Shown here: positions 12,838-41,549 of the stretch, one piece after another
Layout of the letters: each line of letters begins with the position of its first letter
Numbering within the stretch: position 1 is the first letter of the stretch
NCBI RefSeq assembly: GCF_900324465.2
Contig: NC_046614.1
Coordinates: 24,082,236 to 24,146,235 of the forward strand
DNA length: 64,000 nt
Source of the DNA: Anabas testudineus
Lineage: Eukaryota > Chordata > Actinopteri > Anabantiformes > Anabantidae
Direction of reading: 5' to 3'
Position numbers and translations under genes: made by a program
Notes under the pieces: generated by a model
The model's database searches: none
What the model saw: the letters and a program-made list of their open reading frames with translations, nothing else
Told to the model about the DNA's origin: nothing

Positions 12838-14269
12838 TAAATTAAAACCAAAGCAATCATGTAGCAGTGAGTACATTCAGCACTGCAACAGGAGGCTACA
12901 CACAAACACACTCTCTCTCTCTCTCTCTCGCACACCAATAGGTAAACACAGTATGAACACCTTAGCCTGTGTCAGACAGCTAAACATAACACCTGCAGTG
13001 GTGACACATAAGGAAACGTTTGCATTCTGAACAATATAATTGCTGGAAATACTATCGAAGGTTTGTTTTCTTTTGTGTCGTCACATTTAAGTTTCTCAGC
13101 ATGTCATGATCACAAAAAATGCAAACCTGTCGTACGTAACACAGATCATCTTTCACACGTCCAGATATATTTCTACCCTTTGGAAACTTTCAGCATTTCA
13201 TTAAAATTTCAACTTATTGAACTTAATGCTTGGGGGAAAAAAAAAATCACTAACCCATGCACAAGAAAAACAAAAAAACAGCAATAAAGATCAGATCGTG
13301 AGTCTGGCAGTAGGGGACATTCACTGAGGCAGGAGGAGGAGACAAGGAGGGGGCAGCTGTAGAGCACAGTGAGCAACAGGACAGTTTCTCAGCGTCGGGT
13401 TTGTGTGGTGATGCGATGAACGGGGAATTATTCACAGCATTTTAATTGATTGTCCAGTGTCTCTCCTTTTTGAGGGCAACGTTACATGTGCAGAGCCAAA
13501 ATGGCGACAGAGTTTGGTCATGTTGGACAGGTGCAGGTGCCAGCTATTCATCAGCACTTCCTGTCTTTTAAAGTTTGTCCACAACTGCCTCGACAGCTAG
13601 GAGCGAGCGCGGCTGCTAGGGATGCTTAAACAGCCAAACTCTGTCTGCAGATTTCAGTGAGGTGAGGTGAATTTTGGCAGTTTGGGATGAAGACTTTTTT
13701 GTTCTAATGGAGACAGCCCAACAGTTTTTTGGAGAATGTGAATCCGTGTTGTTGATGTAAACGAGCCAGTGGGCCAAAGGGGAACCAGAATACTGAAACA
13801 CAGTGGTCACAAATTGTTTAGTTTCCATTCGTTGCTGGAATGAAAGTTGCTGAAAATTAAATTGTTCCTTCCTCCGGTCCTAACCGTAGCATTTCAGGTT
13901 TGGATGCCCATCCCTCCCTGCTTGTTACATAAAAGTTCGCCTATCATCTCCTCCAATATCCTGCCCCCCCTCCTCTCCTCCTACCTACGACCGCAAACTT
14001 AAGTCTTCTTTTGCAGCATGGCAAACATGCCTCAATAATCTTCTAAACCCAGCTCCTCTCCTCCTTAGTACCACCTCTTTCTATTCTCAGGGGTATCCCC
14101 CTCCAGCAGTCTTTCAGAACCGGCTCGCTACTGGTCGCCCACCCCCAAAGTGCAGTCCCTCCCCTCTTACAGCATGGCAGTAGCATTCTAAAATTATTCT
14201 CCAGCGATGCCTCGTCAACCTTCACGCCCTCCCTTTTCCCGCTTCGATATCTGTCTACGTCTTTCCCAC
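12838..14269 (-). other. Probable blcap 3' UTR
   Basis: Noncoding stretch between the blcap stop and its likely poly(A) signal. It includes a (CT)n run at 12910-12929, a poly-A tract near 13234 and a pyrimidine-rich block near 13960-14000. No ORF of note. The extent is inferred from the signal position only. Confidence 0.55.
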
Positions 14270-14533
14270 TTAGGTCCCAACAATCGCCGGGTCGTGGGCA
14301 GCGTCCGGCAGTGTGGCGTCCTGGCAGTGATAGAGGAAACAGTTGCCCCAACAGCTATAGCAGATGAGAAACAGGGCAGCCAGGAAGACCAAGGCACAGA
14401 TGGTGCAGGGCTTCCTCTCTAGCAGGAAGCTGAGCAGGTAGAAGCCCATGAACATGGAGTGGTTAAACCACAGCGCTGGGTTCAGGGGCTTAGGGATGAG
14501 AAGCACAGGGAGGAGCCACTGAAGGCAATACAT
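14270..14533 (-). CDS. blcap: BLCAP apoptosis-inducing factor (bladder cancer-associated protein), 87 aa
   Basis: Single-exon CDS starting [20 protein letters not shown], nearly identical to the 87-residue vertebrate BLCAP. It has the same length and the same ending (AHDP..VGT). Two hydrophobic segments (about residues 19-39 and 43-63) flank a short ERKPC turn and are followed by a Cys-rich stretch ([13 protein letters not shown]). BLCAP is a small membrane protein linked to growth arrest and apoptosis; its biochemical role is not settled. The conserved start at 14533 is preceded by an in-frame open stretch and a good acceptor (ctctttcag) whose exon would begin at 14573. Codons 2 (Tyr), 5 (Gln) and 15 (Lys), which are A-to-I edited in mammals, are all present. 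Confidence 0.97.
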   Translation of the reverse strand: MYCLQWLLPVLLIPKPLNPALWFNHSMFMGFYLLSFLLERKPCTICALVFLAALFLICYSCWGNCFLYHCQDATLPDAAHDPAIVGT

Positions 14534-14573
14534 TGTCTCTTTGTTGAAGGAGGTTGCAGAGAGACTGTGGGTG

Positions 14574-17263
14574 CTGAAAGAGCTCAATCACAGGTTGTTT
14601 TTGGTCTTTGAGGGAAGATGACGTGGCAGACTCAGGATGAGTCCTCAGCAGATGGTAAATTGTGGGCGTTTTATCCTATCCAACAGAGCTAGAGTGATGC
14701 AGGAAAAGCCAGTAGTTGCTGTCATCAGGTCATGCCTGCAGACAGCAGAGGGCAGACAAGGAAGAATGTGTCAGGTCAAACCAGTGCTGCAACTACAAAT
14801 GACTTTATTTTTTCCATGAATCATTTGGTCTGTCCACACCCATCACAAGGTGAAGTCTGTGTATTTGGTCCAACCAACAGTCATAGTTTCTACACCTGTT
14901 GCCTACACTGAGGCTCTTTACAACATACTTGTGCTGTTGCTACGTATGTTTGATCACCGTCTAATTTTAACTGTTACTACTGTTGGCATATTTCCAGTAC
15001 AGCAAGACCCGGAGAGACATTTAAAAACTGGAAGATGATTACAGCCATGTGTTGGCAGGGAGTTACAACTGGTCACTTGTCTGCTAAATGTGACACAGTT
15101 AAAAACTACAAATGTGCATGTGTTGCTTTGGATGGGGCCCCAAGTCATGAAGTTATATAAATACAGTGTTAAGAGACTTCAAGTTCTTTTTTAATATAAA
15201 TCGTATACTAAAAACAAAACATTTTAAATGTCAATAAGGTTCTTTGCAACATGTAAAAGTAAATATGTGCAAACATGTTTGCATTAAATGTTAACTTGCA
15301 TAATTACTATTACTTAGTAATTATGAACCACGAGAACATGTTTTAATGGTGTGTGAACTGATAGAGTATGTCTCACTTACTAAAGACAAATAAAACACAC
15401 TTTCCACACCTTCACAGGGACATACTACTGGGCACTGAGAGTGCATGAAAGGGTCTACCATAGTATAGACCAGGGTGGTCACAAGGGCTCATAAAACCTA
15501 AACCAGCCAAGATAGCAGCACAAAAACACACTCAGCAAACATTAGTGGAATCATTTAAAAAAAACAAAGAAAGAAAGATGACAAAACAGATGGAAACGCT
15601 GTCGCTAATTACATCACAAAAGACACAGTGCTAATTCAAGCAGCTGACAAAGGTTGCTTCAAACCAAAATATTACAGTCAAACTATTGTACTATTTAAAA
15701 CTCTGGCACATAAACTACAGGAGGTTTTACATTTTGTCACTACATCTAGGTATGGAACCATTTTAGATAAAATAATTGAATATTTTTAAAGATACATCCT
15801 AATTCTTATGTTTTGGAATGATTTAATGGTGTTCCTTCAATAATTAATTATTAATTTCATGTTATTATCAATCAACTACAAAAAGTAGATTCAAACTATT
15901 CAGTCACTATTAACAACACTTATCCACCGTCTGCTGTTATTGTGATTTTCTCTTTTTGATGCCAGTTTTTAGTCCCAGCTTTCACCTGAATCGTCCCACA
16001 GTAACAACACGGAAGCCAGGCTGTTTACTGGCGGGGGGTTGCAGTGTCATGCGGGGGTGTCGGGCACATTTAGCCAACTGTTTACATGGGGAACTTCCTT
16101 GTAAGGGCCTGATACTCGTAGTTTAGCCGCTAAGCTAACTAGCTACGCACTAAGCAGCCCCATGCGGTTATACGGATGTGTGACGGAGTTCTTCACCTGA
16201 TCATTAAAGCCACCTTTCAATAAATCAATTAAATGAGAAGAAAAACTTCTGACTTTATTCAGTTTCGGAATTTGCTCCAACATTAGGTGGAAAGATGCTG
16301 ATTTTAACAAGAAACTGGTTTCGACTGGTTGAAGGACAAAAGCAGAGTTATTGTCCTTAATTAGCAGCTCCTAGCTGTCCTTGGTTCCCATCTGACAACC
16401 TCACTTTTAAACATAACTCATGTTAAGCTCGTAGCATTGAGCTTGTTTGGTTGAACTGGAAAACGTTCAGCTGGACTACATGTGTTCTTGGGTCGTTTCA
16501 GTATAATGCTATGTAGCTAAGCTAGGTCGCTTTCTTAGTAGCTAGCTAACAGCTAACGTTAGGTTACGTCTGTACACGTTTAGGTTTTTAATTACTGCCG
16601 AATATTAATGTAAACTGACGCATAACAACCAGGTTATTTAACCTTTGTTAACGTTTTGGTATTATTCGTTTTAAGTACAGAGGGTGACACCAGACACCAT
16701 TCAAAAAACATACACATTTAACGTAATGTTGTCAGCTTGACGTTGAAAGCAAACGCACCATACAATGAACCAATTCGAGAGCCCGACAGAGCCGTTATCA
16801 TGTTATACGAACAGAAGAAAGCAGCAGTTAAACTGAAGTAACTTATTTTAATATTTAATTGCTAAAGAATTTAGCTAATCGCAGTGGGCGGTAACGATAA
16901 GTAGCATCGTACGCCAGTTCTGAAAGTGACGTTAATTAACGTTTGACAATTGAAGAACAAAATCATTCTAATACGGATTAAAGTGGGTCAATATTTAAGG
17001 AGTTGGCGTATATTACAATAGTGTTTTATAACTTAAGTTGTAAGTCAACCACAAACAATCAGCATTCACTGCTACTATTTTAGACGAAAGCACAGCACGC
17101 AGGTTAGGGTAACGTTACCTCACTAGCTCAGCTCGGCTAGCTTGACACAAAACAAACGATTTCGAGACAGTGTGACAGCTAACAAACATGTCAAAAATAA
17201 CAAACAGCTAAAAACAGGTGAGTCAGAGGTTGTATTCAAATTATTTTAAGTAAATCAACAAAC
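14574..17263 (-). other. Probable blcap 5' intron
   Basis: AT-rich sequence between the acceptor of the blcap coding exon and its likely first exon. It holds no ORF with similarity. I see no neuronatin-like gene here, unlike the mammalian blcap intron. Confidence 0.5.
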
Positions 17264-17400
17264 CTAACATCTTTCGGGCTCATTCTCAGCTCACACAAAC
17301 CACCATCTCTGTCTCAGGAACTGACTGCGTACGTAGCTGCTAGCTGACGAGCATTAGCGTTAGCATAAAGGACCCCTGGTGCAAAGCCGAGATTTAGATG
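17264..17400 (-). promoter_or_regulatory. Probable blcap first exon and promoter
   Basis: Reading on the minus strand, an AG|GTTTGT donor lies at 17264/17263. An ATG at 17283-17281 opens six codons (MSPKDV) before that donor. The surrounding sequence has the GCTAGC/AGCTAACGTTAGC-rich composition common at teleost promoters and is the most CpG-bearing stretch upstream of blcap. The transcription start is not located, and no TATA box is evident. Confidence 0.45.
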
Positions 17401-17881
17401 ACTGAGATCTGCCTGTCCGAAATTAAGAAAGGTCTTTTAATAATAAAAGACACAAATCTGCTTCTTCTATATTATTATATTTCTTTATATTTCACTTTAT
17501 TGCTGCATATTCAATCTTCTTGAATCTCGCTGTTATTTTTATTTGAATGATTTGTCTGTGTCTGTGTCACATTCAACTTAAATTTTATTTGAAAGGTCCA
17601 AGTTAAATAAATAAGATTATAGTGAATGCTCCTATTGTAACAATTAACATCATAAGCGTATTCCTATCATTTAAGATATGCTGCTAATTTAATTCTAAAA
17701 TTGATAAATAATATATTTGTTTGAAAAATATGATATTATTCACCGACATTAAGACAAACCATTTATTCACTTTAAATTTAAATTAAGAGAGACAAAATTA
17801 GGTCCCACAAACACAAAAAACACCAGTTTTTATGTTCGGAGTTGTGGAAGAAAGAATTGATCAGTCACATTTTTTCCAAAC
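17401..17881. other. AT-rich spacer upstream of blcap
   Basis: No gene, repeat or clear signal seen. It separates the blcap promoter from the distal poly(A) signal of podxl2. Confidence 0.6.
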
Positions 17882-17887
17882 TTTATT
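17882..17887 (-). terminator. Distal poly(A) signal, probably podxl2
   Basis: AATAAA on the minus strand within aaataaagtttgg. If used by podxl2 the 3' UTR would be 3.9 kb. Nearer AATAAA candidates lie near 21122 and 21238 on the same strand. Confidence 0.45.
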
Positions 17888-18963
17888 TCACATGTGACAT
17901 AACTTATTACACTGACAACTAAAGAGTGACAGACAATGTAAACAAAATGCTTATAAAGACTTACAAAAAGACAATATATACAACAAATTAAAAGAACACC
18001 TGGAATGAAACCTCAGCAAGATGTAGGACAAGAATCTGGCTAAAAATCTTACCAGAAAACTCAATTTGTTCTCTTTATACAGTGAGTCATTTTAGTTTTT
18101 TGCTACAGCTGAATGTCCATTGACTTGCACTAGCACTGCTAAAAATGCAAATGCTGCCATCATATTCTGAGATGAAAGATCATCTGTGAAACAAATTCAA
18201 ATGATTATTATCTGTGAAGCGTTCAGTTTTCTAGCAAGGAAAAGCACCAAAAAGCAAACGCTCTTATTCAGGCATTCAGCAAACTAAAGCAACAGAAGCT
18301 GTGTGTTTCATTACGGTTTTTGATACTGGTGCTCGCTGCAGTGCTGAAAGCTACATGCTAATCCAGATGACAAGGGGACACGTGTCCTGCCTGTGTCTTG
18401 TGCTTTAAACAGATCATCTACATAGCAGGCAGTCATATTAGTTATTCAGCATGAACAGTACTCTGTCTTGAACTCTCCATAAACCCTGCTTAGCTAACAA
18501 AGTGCATATCAATCAGCCTAGTTTACAGTGAAGCCATATACAGTATTGTTACATCGAGAAAAGTCAGAGTAAAAGGAGCTGAAACACAGGCAGCATCTTG
18601 ATTAAATGCAGATGGGCAATTCTATCTGTACCAGGAGACGTGGAGAGTGACAGCTGCAGCAACGAAATCACTGTCAAAAACTGAAAAAAAATAAAAAGCA
18701 TGTTGAAAATAGCTGCTGCATCTGTCGTCCTCCATTTCAGTAAATCAGCCAGCACGTCTGATCTGATATTACTACTGTTATATGACAGTTTGGTCATTTG
18801 CCGGTATTTTAGAAATGCAGCACTGAACCTGTCAAGCCCACGAGTCTCACGTTTAGTGACTTGGCAACGATTAAAAGCTGGTTAGTGAGTCAGACGATGC
18901 TGCAGCAACGTGAACATGAGCTCATGGAATCGGACTATAACACTGACTGGAGCAGGGTTTTAT

Positions 18964-19994
18964 GACTCGTCCGTCACTGTAGTGACTCTAACACGACTCA
19001 AACATCGCTGTAGTGACTCTAACACGACTCGTCCGTCACTGTAGTGACTCTAACACGACTCGTCCATCACTGTAGTGATTCTAACACGACTCAAACATCA
19101 CTGTAGTGACTCTAACACGACTCAAACATCACTGTAGTGACTCTAACACGACTCGTCCGTCACTGTAGTGACTCTAACACGACTCGTCCGTCACTGTAGT
19201 GACTCTAACACGACTCGTCCGTCACTGTAGTGACTCTAACACGACTCGTCCGTCACTGTAGTGACTCTAACACGACTCAAACATCACTGTAGTGACTCTA
19301 ACACGACTCAAACATCACTGTAGTGATTTTAACACGACTCGTCCGTCACTGTAGTGACTCTAACACGACTCGTCCATCACTGTAGTGACTCTAACACGAC
19401 TCGTCCGTCACTGTAGTGACTCTAAAACGACTCAAACATCGCTGTAGTGACACTAACACGACTCGTCCGTCACTGTAGTGACTCTAACACGACTCGTCCG
19501 TCACTGTAGTGACTCTAACACGACTCGTCCGTCACTGTAGTGACTCTAACACGACTCGTCCATCACTGTAGTGACTCTAACACGACTCAAACATCACTGT
19601 AGTGACTCTAACACGACTCAAACATCGCTGTAGTGATTCTAACACGACTCAAACATCACTGTAGTGACTCTAACCCACTCGTCCGTCACTGTAATGACTC
19701 TAACACGACTCAAACATCGCTGTAGTGACTCTAACACGACTCAAACATCGCTGTAGTGATTCTAACACGACTCAAACATCACTGTAGTGACTCTAACCCA
19801 CTCGTCCATCACTGTAGTGACTCTAACACGACTCAAACATCGCTGTAGTGACTCTAAAACGACTCAAACATCACTGTAGTGATTTTAACACGACTCGTCC
19901 GTCACTGTAGTGACTCTAACATGACTCGTCCGTCACTGTAGTGATTCTAACACGACTCGTCCGTCGCTGTAGTGACTCTAACACGACTCAAACA
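18964..19994. repeat. 31-bp minisatellite, about 33 copies
   Basis: The unit reads CACTGTAGTGACTCTAACAC followed by GACT plus one of two 7-bp variants, CGTCC(G/A)T or CAAACAT. Copies are 30-31 bp and 90-100% alike. The unit contains a CACT-GT-AGTG hairpin. Decayed copies continue to about 20160. Variant order is irregular apart from one duplicated four-unit block. Confidence 0.95.
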
Positions 19995-21022
19995 CGAGCA
20001 CACTGACTCCAGTAGTAACCATGAGTTAATGATGTAAATATTATAGTAGTGACTCGGACGTTCCCGTGGCTACGTGTACATGACTCTAGTGACTCAAACA
20101 CAGCCGCAGTGATTTGAACGTGATCACACTGATTTAGATCAGACTCACTCAGGTGATGTTAACCACATGTCTCATGCTTCTAGTGGCCAGAGCACGACCA
20201 CAGCACGAGCGTGATGACCCCGATTTTAATATTAACACTAAAACACCGTAAACTCGGGGCTCGACTTGACTTCTACATATTTTTCATGCTTTTGGTCTCT
20301 GAATGTTGCCCATGTGTCATCGCCTCAAGATTTAGCCAGGAGCATACAGCAGCCATTCCAACACTATTGTAAAAAGCGTATTAGGCTAACAGCACATAGT
20401 AGAGCATCACATGACTTGTTGTAGAGTGAACACTTAACATCCTCAGCGGTTACAACCATTCCTATAAGCAAATTAGAGCTATTTCAGTCACTGTAGTATG
20501 TAATACATTAAACATGATGCAGCATTTCACCGATGATAGTCGCTATTTCCAAGAGGACTCAATAAAGTGCCAAAAGCTTTCTGTGAAAGTCGCTGAAGGT
20601 TTTCTGTTCCGTCTTTTAAAGAAGCAGCTAAGAGGAGTCAGTGCTGTCACCAAGTCAGACACTGGGGAACATCTACCGACTCTAAATAGACCTTTCATGA
20701 TCAGACTTCATGTACTTCAGTACTTGGCTTTTGTCAGCAAACAGTGGTGGAGAAAACTGTAAGAATCTGACATTCACAGTATTAGGGATGAACAACAGGT
20801 AGAAAAATATGTAATTAATATGCAAAAACTAGGAAGATGTGGAAGTGCATTGAAACCACTTTATATATTGTTGGGTATTTTATATTTTAAGTTCATCATA
20901 GGTTTGGTATTTAAAATATTAATTTGTACAGTAACTAATGAGTGTAGCTGCCAGATGAATGCTGTGGTACAGTATGAGCCTCTGAAATATAATGAAGCAG
21001 AATAATAAAGTAGCAAAAAGGA

Positions 21023-21063
21023 AAATACTCCAGTAAAATACAAGTACCTCAGAATTGTACTTA
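21023..21063 (-). repeat. Decayed copy of a dispersed teleost repeat
   Basis: The motif AAATACTCCAGTAAAATACA followed by AGTACCTCAGAATTGTACTT matches a short repeat seen again at 42217-42270 and, inverted, at 46750-46813. Such sequences are abundant in teleosts. I cannot assign the family with certainty, though a non-autonomous DNA transposon is likely. Confidence 0.5.
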
Positions 21064-21750
21064 ACCACAGCACTAAACGTGTTACATTCAACAACTGGTA
21101 CTTTTTGGGTAAGATCAACACTTTATTTGAGATTTCTGCTCCCACTCTATTTGGTGTAATGTGACTCAAGACAACAGCCAAACTTTGTTCCTTTACATTC
21201 AAATACTAAAGGCGTAAAATGTGCTTTATGCTATGATTTATTTCTAATTTTATGTCAAAAATATCTTGTGCATCAACAGCACTAAAAGCTAAAACGTAAA
21301 ACCATAAGGCACACTAAACTTACTTATTAAGTAAAGGTGACATTATCTAACATCAATGAGGAAATGACATTTCCAACGTTTCAGTCTGAAGTGCAACCTT
21401 CAGATTTTTAAAGGTTGACATCTCAGAAGGTTTTTCTGGTTTATTGTTCTTTTGTGGATCGAAATTTTTAATCTCAAACTTATTGTGTGTGTGTGAAATA
21501 TTCCCCAGTGTCTAATCCATAACGTCTTCATGATGACATCAAAGACTCCTCCTGCTATGATCTATCCTACCTTGACTCTGATTGGACAACACCAGTTTTT
21601 ACCTAAGTGTTTTAACTTCCATCAATAATTTCTTCAGTTCTTCTTCATCATCTCTCCACAAACATCTGTTTCTCTTCAGTCTCACTCTTCGTCCCTTTAG
21701 GCTTCGCTTATCATCTGTCCATAACCCTGTCTCCTCGTCCTCTTCGTCCA

Positions 21751-33308
<11,558 letters not shown>

Positions 33309-33600
33309 CCTCTGCCTCCCTCCTCCTCCGCTCTGAATGTTCAGACCTCGCAGATTTCAGCTGCAGATGCGCTCTGGATGTGAATGGAGGCCGTCAGGAG
33401 GAGGCCGAGCTCATGGCCGCCTGTCCTGCATGTGTGCGGGCTCAGTGAGCAGCTGTCTGCGGTGTCCGCACAGACCAGGATCTGATCTTCTGCTGCTGCA
33501 GCACCGACGCTGGAAATCACCGTGCGCCAGCTGCCTGTTGTTGCCGGCCGTGGCCGCTGGGTGTCGCTGCGCTGACTCCTGACTGCTGCGTTCAGGAGCT
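33309..33600 (-). promoter_or_regulatory. Probable podxl2 5' UTR and promoter
   Basis: GC- and CpG-richer than its surroundings, directly upstream of the podxl2 start codon. The ATG at 33308 is preceded by a purine-rich leader (GGAGGAGGGAGGCAGAGG). I see no TATA box. The boundary is arbitrary. Confidence 0.4.
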
Positions 33601-34281
33601 TCTCGTGAATTCTGGATTCTTCAGAGGTGGTAGAGGTGCACAAACTCACTACTTAGGTAGTAAAAAGTAGTCCACTACAAGTAGAAGTATTGTGGATTAC
33701 TTTGAGATTTAAAGTAAAGAATAACTATAGTTACACTATTAACTCTTGATTAACCTATTTTAGTAGGATTGATTAAACATGTTTGAGTTGAGTCCAGATC
33801 AGCTCACATCCTCTCCACAAACTAATCTTTAGAGGATTCAGACGTTTCATTCAGTTTAACAGCTACTGCAACACTCCTAAGACTACTAAAGTATTTATTT
33901 AGTTTGTGCAGAAATCAAACAGCTTCAGGTCTGAAGTCCAATTAATGTACAAATTCAAGGAGAGAACCATTTACTATACACAATATTATTAATATTAAGC
34001 CTTTAACTGTAACAAGCAAACATTGGGCAACACATTTCACATTAGTGCTGAAAAAGAAAAAGGGTGAAAAAATATGAAAACATTTGAAGTAATGTGAAGA
34101 AAAACTGGATGAAAACAGAAGTTTAACAAAGAAATTTAATATTACAACAGACCTTAATCCAACATCAAGTGAAACAGTAGAAACATCAACATTAGTTTTA
34201 GAGGATTCAATTCAAACATCTTCTCTGCAGCCACTGACGAGGAACCAGAGAAAAAAGTTCTTCACACAACAAACATGTACA
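33601..34281. other. AT-rich spacer between podxl2 and mcm2
   Basis: No gene. Near 33655-33720 there is TAGTAAAAAGTAGTCCACTA-type sequence like the dispersed teleost AAGTA repeat. The rest is unremarkable. Confidence 0.5.
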
Positions 34282-34287
34282 TTTATT
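34282..34287 (-). terminator. Poly(A) signal for mcm2
   Basis: AATAAA on the minus strand 0.43 kb after the mcm2 stop. A second AATAAA lies at 34393-34398. Either would end a 3' UTR of ordinary length. Confidence 0.6.
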
Positions 34288-34720
34288 TACAATCAGCCCA
34301 AACTGAGGGCAGATACAGTGACAGGAAATGGATTGAATGTTTCTGAAGGACCTGAAAAGTAAGATCCTGTCAGTTATTCTGTAAAAATACAATTTATTTT
34401 CCTTTTTTTTTTTCTGTTATTTTGCAGTTTTTCCATAAGGTCCTGACAAAGTAGAGCTAATCATCATCAGACCTGAACACAACCAACATCAGCTGATTAT
34501 TATTTATTTCCTCTGTGATACATTATCCAGCAGAAACTCGATAATTTCACCATTTTGTGCAGGATCGTCTTCACGCACAGCCAGTCTTCCTCTGCTGGTT
34601 AATTCCTAGTCAGTTTACACCCAAAGGTAACAACGTCTCACTGTATTTCCACCCAAACGACAACTTTAAGGCCCAGGAATATCACGATCTCTTGGGGCTG
34701 GGCGGTGGAGGATTTGAGTT

Positions 34721-40877
<6,157 letters not shown>

Positions 40878-40934
40878 TGCTGCACGTTCGTCTCTTTCTG
40901 CCTTCTTCTTCTTCTTCTTCCTGCCGGGAGTCGC

Positions 40935-41046
40935 TTTTCGCGCGAAGAAACCACGTGACGTTGAAAGCCCGCGAAAAATGATGAATATTCAAACTAGCCG
41001 CTGACGTTTCTCCTCCTGATTGGTCGGTGCGTCTTGAGCGGGGCGG
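40935..41046 (-). promoter_or_regulatory. mcm2 promoter: two E2F sites, E-box/CRE, CCAAT and GC boxes
   Basis: Within 170 bp upstream of the mcm2 ATG are: TTTTCGCGCG (40935-40944) and CCCGCGAAAA (40968-40977), both matching the E2F consensus TTTSGCGC/TTTCGCGC on one strand or the other; CACGTGACGT (40952-40961, overlapping E-box and CRE); ATTGG (41019-41023, an inverted CCAAT box); and GGGGCGG (41040-41046). E2F control of MCM genes at G1/S is established in animals, so this fits. There is no TATA box in the mcm2 orientation. Confidence 0.75.
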
Positions 41047-41354
41047 AGCCACATATAAAACAAACGCACCCCTGTCACATGGGCGGGGTTTGTGACGTAA
41101 CACTTTATTTCCCGGGAATATTTGGGCCAAGCTCCATTCTTCTTCAGTGCCTCCTTTGTCTGCTCACTCTGCTCTGTTATTTTAGTTTATCCTCTTTAAA
41201 ACACAAGTTTTCAAAAGCAGAAATGGAAGAATAAAGTTAATAACATGTACAAAAGTTATGGTAAAAAGTTCAAACAGCTGCATCCTATAATATGTTTTAT
41301 GTTCTTTACTTGAGAACTGTTTGTATATCTACTCCTGTCACCTCTGGTTTAAAA

Positions 41355-41362
41355 TATATAAA
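41355..41362 (+). promoter_or_regulatory. Candidate TATA box of the TNF ligand gene
   Basis: TATATAAA in aaaatatataaaaaag. Transcription would start near 41385-41395. A strong acceptor (actttgtttatttgcag) ends at 41521, so a short noncoding first exon followed by the exon holding the ATG is plausible. Another TATAAA at 41054-41059 is closer to mcm2. Confidence 0.4.
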
Positions 41363-41549
41363 AAAGTATGTCGGTTTGTGGTGAAGAGGTTCACATTTCC
41401 GAAGAAGCGTGGTCTTTGATCACAGCTGACACACTGATAAGCAATCATCCACCCACACCTCTTTAGGTACATTGACGTCCCTCTTGACATCACCAGCTCT
41501 TCTCGACTTTGTTTATTTGCAGCTCCTGGACGATATTTCCACTGCAGGG

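Larger units (their letters stand above)
17888..21750 (-). other. Possible long podxl2 3' UTR
   Basis: This stretch runs from the podxl2 stop codon to the distal AATAAA with no competing gene. It is AT-rich on both sides of a 1-kb minisatellite. Short ORFs here show no similarity. The proximal signals near 21.1-21.2 kb could give a 0.5-0.65 kb UTR instead, so the minisatellite may be transcribed only in a long isoform. Confidence 0.4.

Noticed and set aside
14574-17263. A neuronatin-like gene in the blcap intron
   Set aside because: No ORF resembling neuronatin is present. Neuronatin is a mammalian addition as far as I know.
18964-19994. Regular repeats as a CRISPR-like array
   Set aside because: Units are contiguous tandem copies without unique spacers, in a vertebrate genome. 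It is a minisatellite.
41472-41549. Upstream in-frame ATG of the TNF ligand (26 extra residues)
   Set aside because: A strong splice acceptor ends at 41521 inside this stretch, so the upstream ATG is probably intronic. The start at 41550 gives a normal type II ligand.
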